Assembly (NCBI RefSeq): GCF_010671605.1
Contig: NZ_JAABOO010000001.1
Coordinates: forward strand, 1 to 64,000
Direction of reading: 5' to 3'
DNA: 64,000 bases
Source of the DNA: Leptobacterium flavescens
GTDB lineage: Bacteria; Bacteroidota; Bacteroidia; Flavobacteriales; Flavobacteriaceae
Of the stretch, positions 26,060-34,392 are shown in pieces. The notes under the pieces were generated by a model. The model was not told the origin of the DNA, did no database searches, and worked only from the letters and a program-made list of their open reading frames with translations. How positions within the stretch are numbered: the stretch's first letter is position 1; every line of letters starts with the position of its first letter. Position numbers and translations under genes: made by a program.

Positions 26060-29000
26060 TTAGATTTTAGGATTGTAAAATTGTAATTCGAACAAGGAAG
26101 CCGTATAACTGTTTAAAGCATCGATCGCATTTAACTCGGTTTGGACGGCATCCCGTAGTATCTGATTAAAAGTGGTGTAATTCACCGCACCTTCTCTATA
26201 AGCCAGTAAGGCGCCTTTTTGTTGTTCTCTCGATAAGGGCAAGGCTTCATTCTCATAGAACTGCCATGCCTTTTGCCACTTTAAATAACGTTGATATAAC
26301 TGTTGGTATTCAGACCGGAATTGTATTCCGTTATACACTGCATTTTCCTTTGCTATATCTCTTTTCAGTTTGGCGGTTCGAGCTTTTCCTTTAACCGAAC
26401 CCGAAAATAAAGGTACGGAAACCCCCAGTTGATAGGTGTACAAACTATTATTGCCGCTAACTCTTTGCAGCCCTCCCTGTAAATTAAGTTTTGGAAGAAG
26501 ATTTGCCCTGGCAAGTTTATAATCGGCTTCTGCTTCGCTTATTTGCAACTGAGAAAGGGCCATGGCCGGATGATCTTCCGGTGCTATCGCATCTGAAGCT
26601 ACCAAAGCTGCCGGATCAAGATTGTCTTCCACAGTATAAAACTCATCAGAAACCAACCAGGCATTGAGTTTCTGCAGGGCAATGATATAATCGCTGTTAG
26701 CCTGATCCAGACGGATCCTGTTCTTTATTACCTGGTTTTTTGCTGAAGAAAATTCCAGCCTTGAAATAGCTTCCGTCTCATAGTTGAGCTCAATAGCTCT
26801 TTCCAGTTTGAGATAAGTGGAATCCAGTTTCCGGTAAAGCAGGAGTTTTCGCTTTGCGCTAAATACGGCTATCCAGGCTTTCTTCACTTCTTTCTCCAGC
26901 TCCAGTCCGGAGAGTTCCAGGGCTTTTTCTGCCAGTCGTATCCGTTCTGCTTGCAATTTGAGTCTCGGGGAAACACTGAACACGGCAATATTTTGCTGTT
27001 GCAGGCCGATGGTCGTATAGACCTCATCGCCTCCTCCTATCTCCTCACCTCCGGTAAATATCCTTGTCTGCCCGAGGTCCCATGCCGATCTTTTTAGCGT
27101 CTTCTGCTGCTCAAGTTCCAGTTGCTTTGCTTTTAATAATGGGTAACTCTCTCTGGACAGCTCAACCATTTTTGACAGGCTTAATTTCGGAAGGCTATCC
27201 TGTTCCTGAGCCGTTGTTTTTAAAGGGAGTAATAAAAAGCATCCTGCTGCAGCGGTAACCACAGCTTTTTTATTTAGCTTAAAGCTGAAGTTACTTTGCT
27301 CTACCCATTTATACAGCATAGGCAAAATAAAAAGGGTTAGTAAAGTAGAAGTAATCAAACCACCTATAACTACTGTAGCCAGCGGACGCTGAACTTCTGC
27401 TCCGGCTGAAGCCGAAACGGCCATCGGAAGGAAGCCCAGGATATCGGTAAATGCCGTTAGCATAATAGGACGTATCCTTCTTTTGGTTCCCTGCATGATC
27501 CTTTCTTTCAGGTTGAGCTCCCCTTCTTCCTTTAATTCATTCAGGCCGCTGATCATAACCAGGCCATTGAGGACAGCAACCCCAAACAGCACTATAAACC
27601 CTACTCCTGCCGAGATGCTAAAGGGCATTCCTCTTAGCCAGAGGGCAAAAACCCCACCTATGGCCGCCAGGGGTATAGCCATATAGATCATCAGGGTTTG
27701 AGAAAACGACCGCAACGCAAAGAAGATCAGTATAAAGATCAGCACGAGGGCGATCGGAACTACCGTTTTTAACTTATTACCGGCCCGTTGCAGGTTTTCG
27801 AACGCCCCTCCGTACCTGATATAGTAACCGGGAGGAAGTTCTAACTGAGCATCCAGTTTCTCCTCTATTTCTTCCACCACGGATTTTACATCCCTTCCCC
27901 GGATATTGATCCCTACATAGGTTCTCCTGTTCGTATTATCCCGGCTTATCTGTATGGGCCCCGATTTATAACTGATATCTGCAAGCTCGCGCATAGGGAT
28001 CTGTGCCCCGTTCGGAAGGTTAACAAAAAGGCTCCGGAGGTCATCTATATCGCTCCTGTAGTTCTTATCGAGACGAACGACCAGATCATAACGTTTCTCT
28101 CCTTCAAAGATCACTCCTGCTTTTCCTCCTGCAAATGCCGACTGGATAAGCATGTTTAAATTACTGATCTCCAAACCGTATTGTGCCAGTTTATTTCTGT
28201 CATAAGCCACGGTGATCTGTGGCAAACCCGCTAAGGCTTCCACCTTAAAGTCCGCAACCCCATCGACAGTAGAAATGATCTTTCCCATTTCCTCTGCTTT
28301 GGCAGCCAGGGTATCCAGATCTTCCCCAAAAAGCTTGACCGCTACATCTTCCCTCACACCGGTGAGCAATTCGTTAAACCTCATTTCTATAGGTTGGGTA
28401 AACTCATAATTTACTCCGGGAATAATACTTATGGTATTCTTCATCTTCTCAACCAATTCCTCTTTACTCCCAGCCGATGTCCATTCGGAAACCGGTTTGA
28501 GGATCACAAAAATGTCGGCAATGTCCATAGGCATAGGATCGGTAGGAACATCGGCAACACCAATACGGCTAACGACACTCTCTGCTTCCGGGAATTCGGC
28601 TTTTACCAGCTGCTCGATCTTTGTGGTGGTCTCTATGGTCTCGGAAAGTGAACTTCCCGGTTTTAAAATAGCATGGAAAGCCAGATCTCCTTCATCCAAC
28701 TGAGGGATAAACTCTCCTCCCATCCTGCTAAAAGCAAAAGCTGCAATGGCCAGGATTGCAACGGTAGCACCCACTATCCACTTTGTTCTTTTAAGTGCTT
28801 TTTTCAGGGCTGACTCGTATTTGTTCTCTACCCAGCCGACAAAGCGGTCTCCCCAGCTATTCTTTTTATTTCTTGAAACTTTCAGGAATAAAGCCGATAC
28901 CATCGGTACGTAAGTAAGACAAAGGATCATGGCGCCAAGCATGGCAAAAATAAAGGTGAGAGCCATAGGCTTGAACATCTTACCCTCTACCCCTTCCAAA

Positions 29001-30394
29001 GCCAGAATGGGCAGGAATACGATCAGGATGATCAACTGACCGAAAAATGCAGAGTTCATCATTTTTTTGGATGCAGTGGATGTAAGTTTGTCCCTTTCTC
29101 CGCGGGAGATCTCCGCATTCCTGTTCATTTTTGAATACAGAAGAAAGACCGTGCCTTCCACGATGATCACAGCGCCGTCTACAATGATCCCGAAATCGAT
29201 AGCTCCGAGCGACATCAGATTGGCCCATACATCAAAGACATTCATCAGGATAAAGGCGAACAAAAGAGAAAGCGGAATGGTAGAAGCTACTATCAGGCCT
29301 CCTCTCCAGTTCCCCAACAGGAGTACAAGTACAAAAATAACGATCAGGCCTCCTTCCATTAGGTTTCCTTTTACTGTTCCTGTGGTACTGGCAATTAGCT
29401 GACTACGATCTAAAAAAGGTTTGATAACTATTCCTTCCGGCAGGGATTTCTGAATCTGCTCCATGCGCTCACTCACCTTTGCAATAACCGCATCGGAATT
29501 GGCGCCTTTAAGCATAAGGATCATACCTCCAACAGCTTCTCCCTTCCCGTCTTTGGTAAGTGCACCGTAGCGAACGGCAGTACCCGTTCCTACTTTGGCT
29601 ATATCTTTTATTTTTACCGGAAGCCCGTTGATATTTTTAATCACTGTATTCTCAATATCTTCCAGGCTCCTCGCCAGACCTTCACTTCTTATAAAATTGG
29701 CCTGATGGTTTTTCTCAATATAGGCTCCACCCGTATTCTGATTGTTGTTCTCCAGGGCGGTAAAAACATCACTGATAGTGAGTCCCATGGTCTTTAACTG
29801 ACCAGGGTTTACGGCAACCTCGTATTGTTTCATTCCCCCTCCAAAAGCATTTACTTCAACCACTCCGGGAACCATTGCCATTTGGCGGCGTATGATCCAG
29901 TCCTGAACAGATCGCAGATCGGTTATAGAGTATTTGCCTTTGTACTCTTCTGAAACTTCCAGGGTATACTGATAGATCTCTCCCAGTCCGGTAGAGATAG
30001 GTCCCATGGATGGCTCTCCGAAACCTTCGGGGATATCCGATCGGATCTCCGTAAGTTTTTCAGCTACAAGTTGTCTTGGCAGATAGGTCCCTACATCATC
30101 TTTAAAAACAATGGTAACCACAGACAGGCCGAAGCGTGAAATAGAGCGTATTTCCTGTACATCAGGCAGGTTGCTCATAGCGATCTCTACAGGATAGGTA
30201 ACAAACTGTTCTATATCTTCTGTTCCCAGGTTAGGTGCTTGTGTAATTACCTGTACCTGGTTATTGGTAATATCGGGAACTGCATCTATGGGAACTTTGC
30301 CCACACTCCAGATGCCGGCCAGTATAAGTGCCAGTGTAAATAACCCGATAATAAATTTATTATTGATCGAGAAATCAATAAGCTTATTAATCAT
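26060..30394 (-). CDS. CzcA/CusA heavy-metal RND pump fused to an outer-membrane efflux (TolC-like) domain
   Basis: A 1444-residue product from the ATG at 30394 (MINKLIDFSINNKF); an upstream ATG at 30421 is less likely. Residues 1 to about 1040 are a proton-driven RND pump of the heavy-metal class with 12 membrane helices (GLFTLALILAGIWS near the start; DFGIIVDGAVIIVEG in helix 4, carrying the proton-relay Asp residues). At about 1045-1066 a basic-hydrophobic stretch ends TTAQ, very like a signal peptide. Residues 1067-1444 are an outer-membrane factor with long helices. Such fusions recur in Bacteroidota. It is transcribed with czcB, the Fur-family gene and the ATPase. Confidence 0.9.
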   Translation of the reverse strand: MINKLIDFSINNKFIIGLFTLALILAGIWSVGKVPIDAVPDITNNQVQVITQAPNLGTEDIEQFVTYPVEIAMSNLPDVQEIRSISRFGLSVVTIVFKDDVGTYLPRQLVAEKLTEIRSDIPEGFGEPSMGPISTGLGEIYQYTLEVSEEYKGKYSITDLRSVQDWIIRRQMAMVPGVVEVNAFGGGMKQYEVAVNPGQLKTMGLTISDVFTALENNNQNTGGAYIEKNHQANFIRSEGLARSLEDIENTVIKNINGLPVKIKDIAKVGTGTAVRYGALTKDGKGEAVGGMILMLKGANSDAVIAKVSERMEQIQKSLPEGIVIKPFLDRSQLIASTTGTVKGNLMEGGLIVIFVLVLLLGNWRGGLIVASTIPLSLLFAFILMNVFDVWANLMSLGAIDFGIIVDGAVIIVEGTVFLLYSKMNRNAEISRGERDKLTSTASKKMMNSAFFGQLIILIVFLPILALEGVEGKMFKPMALTFIFAMLGAMILCLTYVPMVSALFLKVSRNKKNSWGDRFVGWVENKYESALKKALKRTKWIVGATVAILAIAAFAFSRMGGEFIPQLDEGDLAFHAILKPGSSLSETIETTTKIEQLVKAEFPEAESVVSRIGVADVPTDPMPMDIADIFVILKPVSEWTSAGSKEELVEKMKNTISIIPGVNYEFTQPIEMRFNELLTGVREDVAVKLFGEDLDTLAAKAEEMGKIISTVDGVADFKVEALAGLPQITVAYDRNKLAQYGLEISNLNMLIQSAFAGGKAGVIFEGEKRYDLVVRLDKNYRSDIDDLRSLFVNLPNGAQIPMRELADISYKSGPIQISRDNTNRRTYVGINIRGRDVKSVVEEIEEKLDAQLELPPGYYIRYGGAFENLQRAGNKLKTVVPIALVLIFILIFFALRSFSQTLMIYMAIPLAAIGGVFALWLRGMPFSISAGVGFIVLFGVAVLNGLVMISGLNELKEEGELNLKERIMQGTKRRIRPIMLTAFTDILGFLPMAVSASAGAEVQRPLATVVIGGLITSTLLTLFILPMLYKWVEQSNFSFKLNKKAVVTAAAGCFLLLPLKTTAQEQDSLPKLSLSKMVELSRESYPLLKAKQLELEQQKTLKRSAWDLGQTRIFTGGEEIGGGDEVYTTIGLQQQNIAVFSVSPRLKLQAERIRLAEKALELSGLELEKEVKKAWIAVFSAKRKLLLYRKLDSTYLKLERAIELNYETEAISRLEFSSAKNQVIKNRIRLDQANSDYIIALQKLNAWLVSDEFYTVEDNLDPAALVASDAIAPEDHPAMALSQLQISEAEADYKLARANLLPKLNLQGGLQRVSGNNSLYTYQLGVSVPLFSGSVKGKARTAKLKRDIAKENAVYNGIQFRSEYQQLYQRYLKWQKAWQFYENEALPLSREQQKGALLAYREGAVNYTTFNQILRDAVQTELNAIDALNSYTASLFELQFYNPKI

Positions 30395-30476
30395 AGGAAT
30401 AATTTTAATTCGGTTTAACAAACTGAAATATGACCGGCCAAAGAAAGTGCCGGTTCAGAAAACGTATATGACCGAA

Positions 30477-30794
30477 TTAAAGGCGGGGAGGCTGAAAGAA
30501 AGAAGGTAAAAATTCTTTTCCGCCATTATCGAATTTCGAGATAATTACATTGGGAATAAGCGGATTGAAAATATCGTAAGTTTTTAAATCTGAAGTAACA
30601 TGTGCGTGGCAGCAATGGCATTGACAAAAAGGAGAGCACAATTCTTCTGAATCTCCGTCATGATCATGATCATGATCTGCATCTGTCTGCGACACAAATT
30701 CTGTTGCATCCTTTTCGTTTTCCAACGCATCGGAACAGGGCATAAAATTCAGGCCCAGAAAATAAAAAGACAATATAACTGCCAGTATCTTCAC
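30477..30794 (-). CDS. DUF6660-like His/Cys-rich small secreted protein
   Basis: About 105 residues if started at the GTG at 30794 (VKILAVILSFYFLGLNFMP), which gives a clean signal sequence. A longer frame to 30899 would run through the terminator of the neighbouring gene and has no signal peptide, so I reject it. The mature part has DADHDHDHDGD, then CSPFCQCHCCHAHV, clearly able to bind metals, and a C-terminal FFQPPRL. It heads the czc operon, with 82 bases to the pump gene, and may be a periplasmic metal chaperone. The family name is from memory of the pattern. Confidence 0.72.
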   Translation of the reverse strand: MKILAVILSFYFLGLNFMPCSDALENEKDATEFVSQTDADHDHDHDGDSEELCSPFCQCHCCHAHVTSDLKTYDIFNPLIPNVIISKFDNGGKEFLPSFFQPPRL

Positions 30795-30798
30795 CTTA

Positions 30799-30827
30799 CA
30801 AAGGTAATTTATTTTTTGATGCAACAA
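30799..30827 (-). promoter_or_regulatory. Promoter of the metal efflux operon
   Basis: On the minus strand TACCTTTG (30806-30799) matches TAnnTTTG, and TTG at 30827-30825 lies 18 bases upstream. The expected start of transcription falls within a few bases of the GTG start codon at 30794, so the message may be leaderless or nearly so. Confidence 0.55.
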
Positions 30828-30857
30828 GATTGCAAAACCCGCTTTGAATTGAATGAT

Positions 30858-30885
30858 AAAAAAAAACACCCCCTTACGGAGGTGT
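30858..30885 (-). terminator. Terminator of the 239-residue lipoprotein gene
   Basis: On the minus strand ACACCTCC pairs with GGGGGTGT (one G-U pair) around a GTAA loop, followed by eight or nine T. It lies 20 bases past the stop at 30906. Confidence 0.88.
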
Positions 30886-30905
30886 CTTAAAAAAAGCATT
30901 TAACC

Positions 30906-31625
30906 CTAGATCCTCTGAATGGATCCGTCATTAAGGTTCAGCAAAAAGGAATCACCATTTTCAAAATCTATTCTGGCTTCATCTTCATTGAGGAAAGTAA
31001 CTGTACCTCTGAAGGATGTGCTCTCATCCGTTTCGCTATAATCAACATCCAGGCTGAAATCAGATATCCCCGATGTGATGAAGTAGGTATCTTTGCTTAC
31101 GTTAAGCTCATTAAAGTTTATGTTTAAAAGCACATCCAGGCTATCTTCAAAAACTTTGGAGAACCAATCGCCTTCTCTCTGATAATTCCCGTTAAAGAGT
31201 TCGCTGGGTGCACTCTCCTCTAGTCCCGTTACCACAAATCCGCCTTCTACATCCTGCCTGGAGGCAAAATAAAAAGCATCGATATCCTGAAGGGCAGTAA
31301 AATCGTAATTTACCTGTTCGGTATCCGTACATGTTCTTGAAAAAGTCTCGTCAAAAGTATATGTGTATTGAACGAAAGAGGACGAAAATGTATTTGTCCC
31401 GTTATTTTCTCCCTGCTCTCCACATTCCAGTTCCTGTGAGATCTCATTGCTAACATAATTAACAACCGAAGCAAGTCCGTAAGTGTTATACGCCAGAGAG
31501 GAAGCTATGATCTCTGCAGCTCTTTCTTCAGAAATAACCACCACAACCACTTCATCGTCGTTCGTATCACATGAAGTTGTTAATACACTTAAAATTGCTG
31601 TAAATAATAATCCTATTCTTTTCAT
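30906..31625 (-). CDS. Hypothetical lipoprotein
   Basis: A 239-residue predicted lipoprotein with a short signal and lipobox LTTSC (Cys19), followed by an acidic stretch and five Val in a row. The mature part is rich in Ser, Thr, Asp and aromatic residues and looks beta-rich. I recognise no domain. It lies downstream of the 36-residue Cys-rich frame and has its own terminator. Probably surface or periplasmic; function unknown. Confidence 0.7.
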   Translation of the reverse strand: MKRIGLLFTAILSVLTTSCDTNDDEVVVVVISEERAAEIIASSLAYNTYGLASVVNYVSNEISQELECGEQGENNGTNTFSSSFVQYTYTFDETFSRTCTDTEQVNYDFTALQDIDAFYFASRQDVEGGFVVTGLEESAPSELFNGNYQREGDWFSKVFEDSLDVLLNINFNELNVSKDTYFITSGISDFSLDVDYSETDESTSFRGTVTFLNEDEARIDFENGDSFLLNLNDGSIQRI

Positions 31626-31738
31626 TTGTCTTTAGTTTTAATTTTTTTTCATTTTGTTTAAGCACCCTCCCTGTTAATTTTGTTAAGCGGAAGGGTGCAT
31701 CTGACTACCAATCAAATTAATTAAGTCTTTGTACTGTT

Positions 31739-31849
31739 CTATTCTGTTATTTCTGTTTTTTGAGCAGGACACACATGTTTATTTTGACATGAATTACTGC
31801 ATACAGATCCGCTAATTTTTTCTTTGTTGCATTTGGTTTTTACTTTCAT
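31739..31849 (-). CDS. Putative 36-residue cysteine-rich peptide
   Basis: An ATG-to-TAG frame encoding a basic peptide beginning MKVKTKCNKEKISGS and ending CPAQKTEITE. It has four cysteines with spacing C-x9-C-x3-C-x5-C and no hydrophobic segment, so no signal peptide. It sits alone between a terminator upstream and a lipoprotein gene 113 bases downstream, on the same strand. The clean amino-acid makeup in AT-rich DNA supports coding, but length alone does not. It could bind metal through its cysteines or be a short modified peptide. Function unknown. Confidence 0.45.
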   Translation of the reverse strand: MKVKTKCNKEKISGSVCSNSCQNKHVCPAQKTEITE

Positions 31850-31958
31850 CTTTTTAAATTTTTAATTCTCTTCAAAAGTAGCTTCAATGCCACTGTTAAT
31901 GGGAGAAAACAGAGTGAAACGTCCTTTTTTAAAAGTGAAACGCCTTCAGCTTTTACCA

Positions 31959-31984
31959 TAAAAAAAGCCCCTCTGTTGAGGGGC
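31959..31984 (-). terminator. Terminator of the charged protein gene
   Basis: On the minus strand GCCCCTC (31984-31978) pairs with GAGGGGC (31973-31967) around an AACA loop, followed by a T run of at least seven. Confidence 0.9.
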
Positions 31985-32028
31985 CCAAAAACTCCAAGTC
32001 ATAAACAAACCATCAATAAACACTTTTG

Positions 32029-32730
32029 TCAATATTTTTCTCTTCTTTCCCGTCTGTCATCCCTGCGTTCTCTCTTATCTTCTCTAAGTTCTCTTCTGTC
32101 TTCCTTGAGTTCTTCGCGGGTTTCTTTTACATCGGCTTCCATAGTAGCTATGAATTTTTTAATAAGCTCTTTATTCACATAGCGTATATCTATCTGATCG
32201 GCAGAGGCAAACGTTACTTTACTCATCTTTTCATAGAGTACTCTCTGATTCATCAACCTCAGCTCCAGTTCTTCCAGATCTGCAACATCATCTCTTCTGT
32301 CTCTCCTGTCATCCCGGGTATTGACCCTGTCGCGAACAATGTCTTTATTGTCATCAGAACTACCTGTATATTGTCTTCTGTTCCTTCTCTTTTCCCTTCT
32401 ATCGGTCTTTACCTCTCTGGAACTCTGTGCCACTTCGGCTTTTGCCCGTGCAACCTTTACTTCGCCTTGTCCTATCTCCCTTTTCATACTGGCCAGCAGG
32501 ATGTTTCTGTACTTTACTGCTGCTCCTAGGTCTTTAACCCCGACAGAGGTTTGCAGTGCCAGACTATTGGACTTAAATAATTCCAGTTCTTTTATATCTC
32601 TTTCGAGAACGTTTTCATTTATAGCGATCTGTTTTTTATCTGTTGCTATCTCTATATTATTCTGTGCTGCTCCGGAAAATCCGAAAACCAGAAGTATCAG
32701 GGTCTTAAAAATCAGTTGTATTTTTTTCAT
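32029..32730 (-). CDS. Secreted mixed-charge repeat protein
   Basis: A 233-residue protein with a signal peptide (about 1-22, ending GAAQ). The rest is helical and strongly charged, with two blocks of Arg, Asp, Glu and Lys: about 105-150 (RREKRRNRR, then RDDRRDRRDD) and the last 35 residues (RRELREDKRERRDDRRERR). Hydrophobic residues are few outside the ends of helices. I recognise no family. Its start overlaps the stop of the upstream hydroxylase gene in an ATGA arrangement, so the two are coupled. It may be a periplasmic coiled-coil or disordered protein. Confidence 0.7.
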   Translation of the reverse strand: MKKIQLIFKTLILLVFGFSGAAQNNIEIATDKKQIAINENVLERDIKELELFKSNSLALQTSVGVKDLGAAVKYRNILLASMKREIGQGEVKVARAKAEVAQSSREVKTDRREKRRNRRQYTGSSDDNKDIVRDRVNTRDDRRDRRDDVADLEELELRLMNQRVLYEKMSKVTFASADQIDIRYVNKELIKKFIATMEADVKETREELKEDRRELREDKRERRDDRRERREKY

Positions 32731-33509
32731 AATGCTTTTTTTGTCTTTTGTTTTGAAAATAATTGTTTGAAATAATCGATCATGGGTTTAAAAATGATCA
32801 CCAGAGGATTATGTCCGATAAAGCCTGTTGTCACACCGTAATTCACCTTATCAGTTTCCGGTACATAGGTTTTGAAAATGCGATCCCAGAAAATCAGCAT
32901 CCCCCCGTAATTTTTGTCCAGGTATTGCTTATTGGATGCGTGATGGACCCTGTGCGCTGAAGGCGTATTAAAGAACTTCCCTTCCAGGAATCCCAGCTTT
33001 CCGATAGCTTCGGTATGCAGCAGGAACTGATACAGCAAGCTTAAAGCCAGACAAAAAGTGATCAGGCCGGGTGAAAACCCAAGGATTACCATAGGGACAT
33101 AGAAGAATACACTTGTAAATTTCCCTACCCAGTTCAATCTTCCGGCAGCGGTAAGGTTAAACCACATACTCGAATGATGGGTATGGTGTATGGTCCACAG
33201 GAAAGGGATCTCATGACTCAGACGATGGTACCAGTAATAAACCAGCTCTACTACCATAAAGGTGAGGAAAAAGGTAAAAAGGTTGATGGGGATATCAAAT
33301 AATTTAATGGGTTCCACCAAGTTAAACAGGAATAAACCCCATGCCAGTGATAAAGGTTTGATCAGTTTACCAACCACAATTATTACAACATTGGATATAG
33401 AATCCTTAAAGTTGTAACTCCCTCGTTTTGTTAGCAGGGACCAGATGATCTCTACTGCGATAAGGGAAATAAAAATCAGAAAAAATATTTTACCATATGT
33501 TGTTTCCAT
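32727..33509 (-). CDS. Membrane hydroxylase of the sterol desaturase/fatty acid hydroxylase superfamily (copy 1)
   Basis: A 260-residue inner-membrane di-iron enzyme. About four membrane helices surround the histidine boxes: WYHRLSHE (about 92-99), HHTHHSS (about 107-113), and the late HRVHHASN (about 190-197). These bind two irons that hydroxylate or desaturate a lipid. The closing NYGGMLIFWDRIFKTYVPE is shared with copy 2 at 38030-38914 (NYAGILIIWDRMLGTFEPE). The substrate cannot be told; the sterol name is from the superfamily. It lies after the LytTR regulator gene and is coupled to the mixed-charge protein gene. Confidence 0.88.
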   Translation of the reverse strand: METTYGKIFFLIFISLIAVEIIWSLLTKRGSYNFKDSISNVVIIVVGKLIKPLSLAWGLFLFNLVEPIKLFDIPINLFTFFLTFMVVELVYYWYHRLSHEIPFLWTIHHTHHSSMWFNLTAAGRLNWVGKFTSVFFYVPMVILGFSPGLITFCLALSLLYQFLLHTEAIGKLGFLEGKFFNTPSAHRVHHASNKQYLDKNYGGMLIFWDRIFKTYVPETDKVNYGVTTGFIGHNPLVIIFKPMIDYFKQLFSKQKTKKAL

Positions 33510-33625
33510 AATAACTACTTATTAAAATTATACTTCAAAAGTAGTCCCGGAAACCCGGCTATAGGCAGAAAAGAAAGTGAAGCGTCTCAATTGCAGAGTG
33601 AAACAACCTCCTGCCGGTCTCAATT

Positions 33626-34390
33626 TTAGATGCTATTGATCCATTCCTTAAGCTGAGGGGCTTTTACCTTACTTATAACGATCTGCTCCTCGCTTTTCGG
33701 AATCGTATTTAAAATGAGTTTCCCGTTAAAGTAAAGCTGGACATTCTCTATGGCTTTACGCTGTACGATATACTGCCGGTTGGCACGGAAGAAGTTCCTC
33801 GGATCCAGTTCTTCTTCTATGTCCTCCAGTTTTTTATCGATCACATAGGAAGTATTTTGAAAACTGACCGCTTTTACCACCCCGGTATCTATGCAGAAAT
33901 ATGCAATTTCATCTACACTTACAGGAATAAGGGTATCCCGTTGCTGAACCAGGTAAGTGCTTTTATAATTTCTCTGTTGTGTATTTATAAAATTCAGAAC
34001 GTTCTGCAACTGCTCATTTGCAGGAGTTAAAGACGATTGCCTCGATTTAAATTTATCGATACTTTCCTTTAGTTCTTCCTTGTCTATCGGTTTGAGCAGA
34101 TAGTCAATACTGTTAACCTTAAATGCTTTAAGAGCGTATTCATCATAGGCCGTGGTAAAAATTATAGGTGTTTCAACCTTAGCTGTTTCAAATATCTCGA
34201 AGGAGATACCATCTGCCAGGTGAATATCCATAAACACCAGATCTGCTTCCGTTCCCCGATTAAAATAAGAGATGCTTCCGGCTACGGAATCGATAGTTGC
34301 CAGGATCTGGATATTTGGTTCCAGGTCTTTGAGCAGGTATATAAGGTTTTCTGCAGCTGCCTGTTCATCTTCTATAACAAGTACTTTCAT
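33626..34390 (-). CDS. LytTR family response regulator
   Basis: A 254-residue two-component regulator. The receiver domain (1-120) has the acidic pair near residue 7 (EDEQ), the phosphoacceptor Asp in LVFMDIHLADG (about 55), TTAYDEYALKAF (Thr, about 79-80), and Lys in YLLKPI (about 102). The LytTR DNA-binding domain is at about 150-250 (FFRANRQYIVQRKAIENV and the closing VKAPQLKEWI). It starts two bases after the histidine kinase gene, forming a pair. Confidence 0.93.
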   Translation of the reverse strand: MKVLVIEDEQAAAENLIYLLKDLEPNIQILATIDSVAGSISYFNRGTEADLVFMDIHLADGISFEIFETAKVETPIIFTTAYDEYALKAFKVNSIDYLLKPIDKEELKESIDKFKSRQSSLTPANEQLQNVLNFINTQQRNYKSTYLVQQRDTLIPVSVDEIAYFCIDTGVVKAVSFQNTSYVIDKKLEDIEEELDPRNFFRANRQYIVQRKAIENVQLYFNGKLILNTIPKSEEQIVISKVKAPQLKEWINSI

Positions 34391-34392
34391 AT

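Larger units (their letters stand above)
31626..32028. other. Intergenic region with a tiny gene and a terminator
   Basis: This 403-base gap holds the 36-codon Cys-rich frame (31739-31849) and the terminator hairpin of the charged protein gene (31959-31984), each described separately. The remainder is AT-rich. The stretch at 31626-31738 should hold the ribosome binding region and perhaps a promoter of the lipoprotein gene, but no good TAnnTTTG is seen there. Confidence 0.6.

Noticed and set aside
30795-30899. Longer N-terminus for the DUF6660-like protein
   Set aside because: It would cover the terminator hairpin of the neighbouring gene and the predicted promoter, and it hides the signal peptide.
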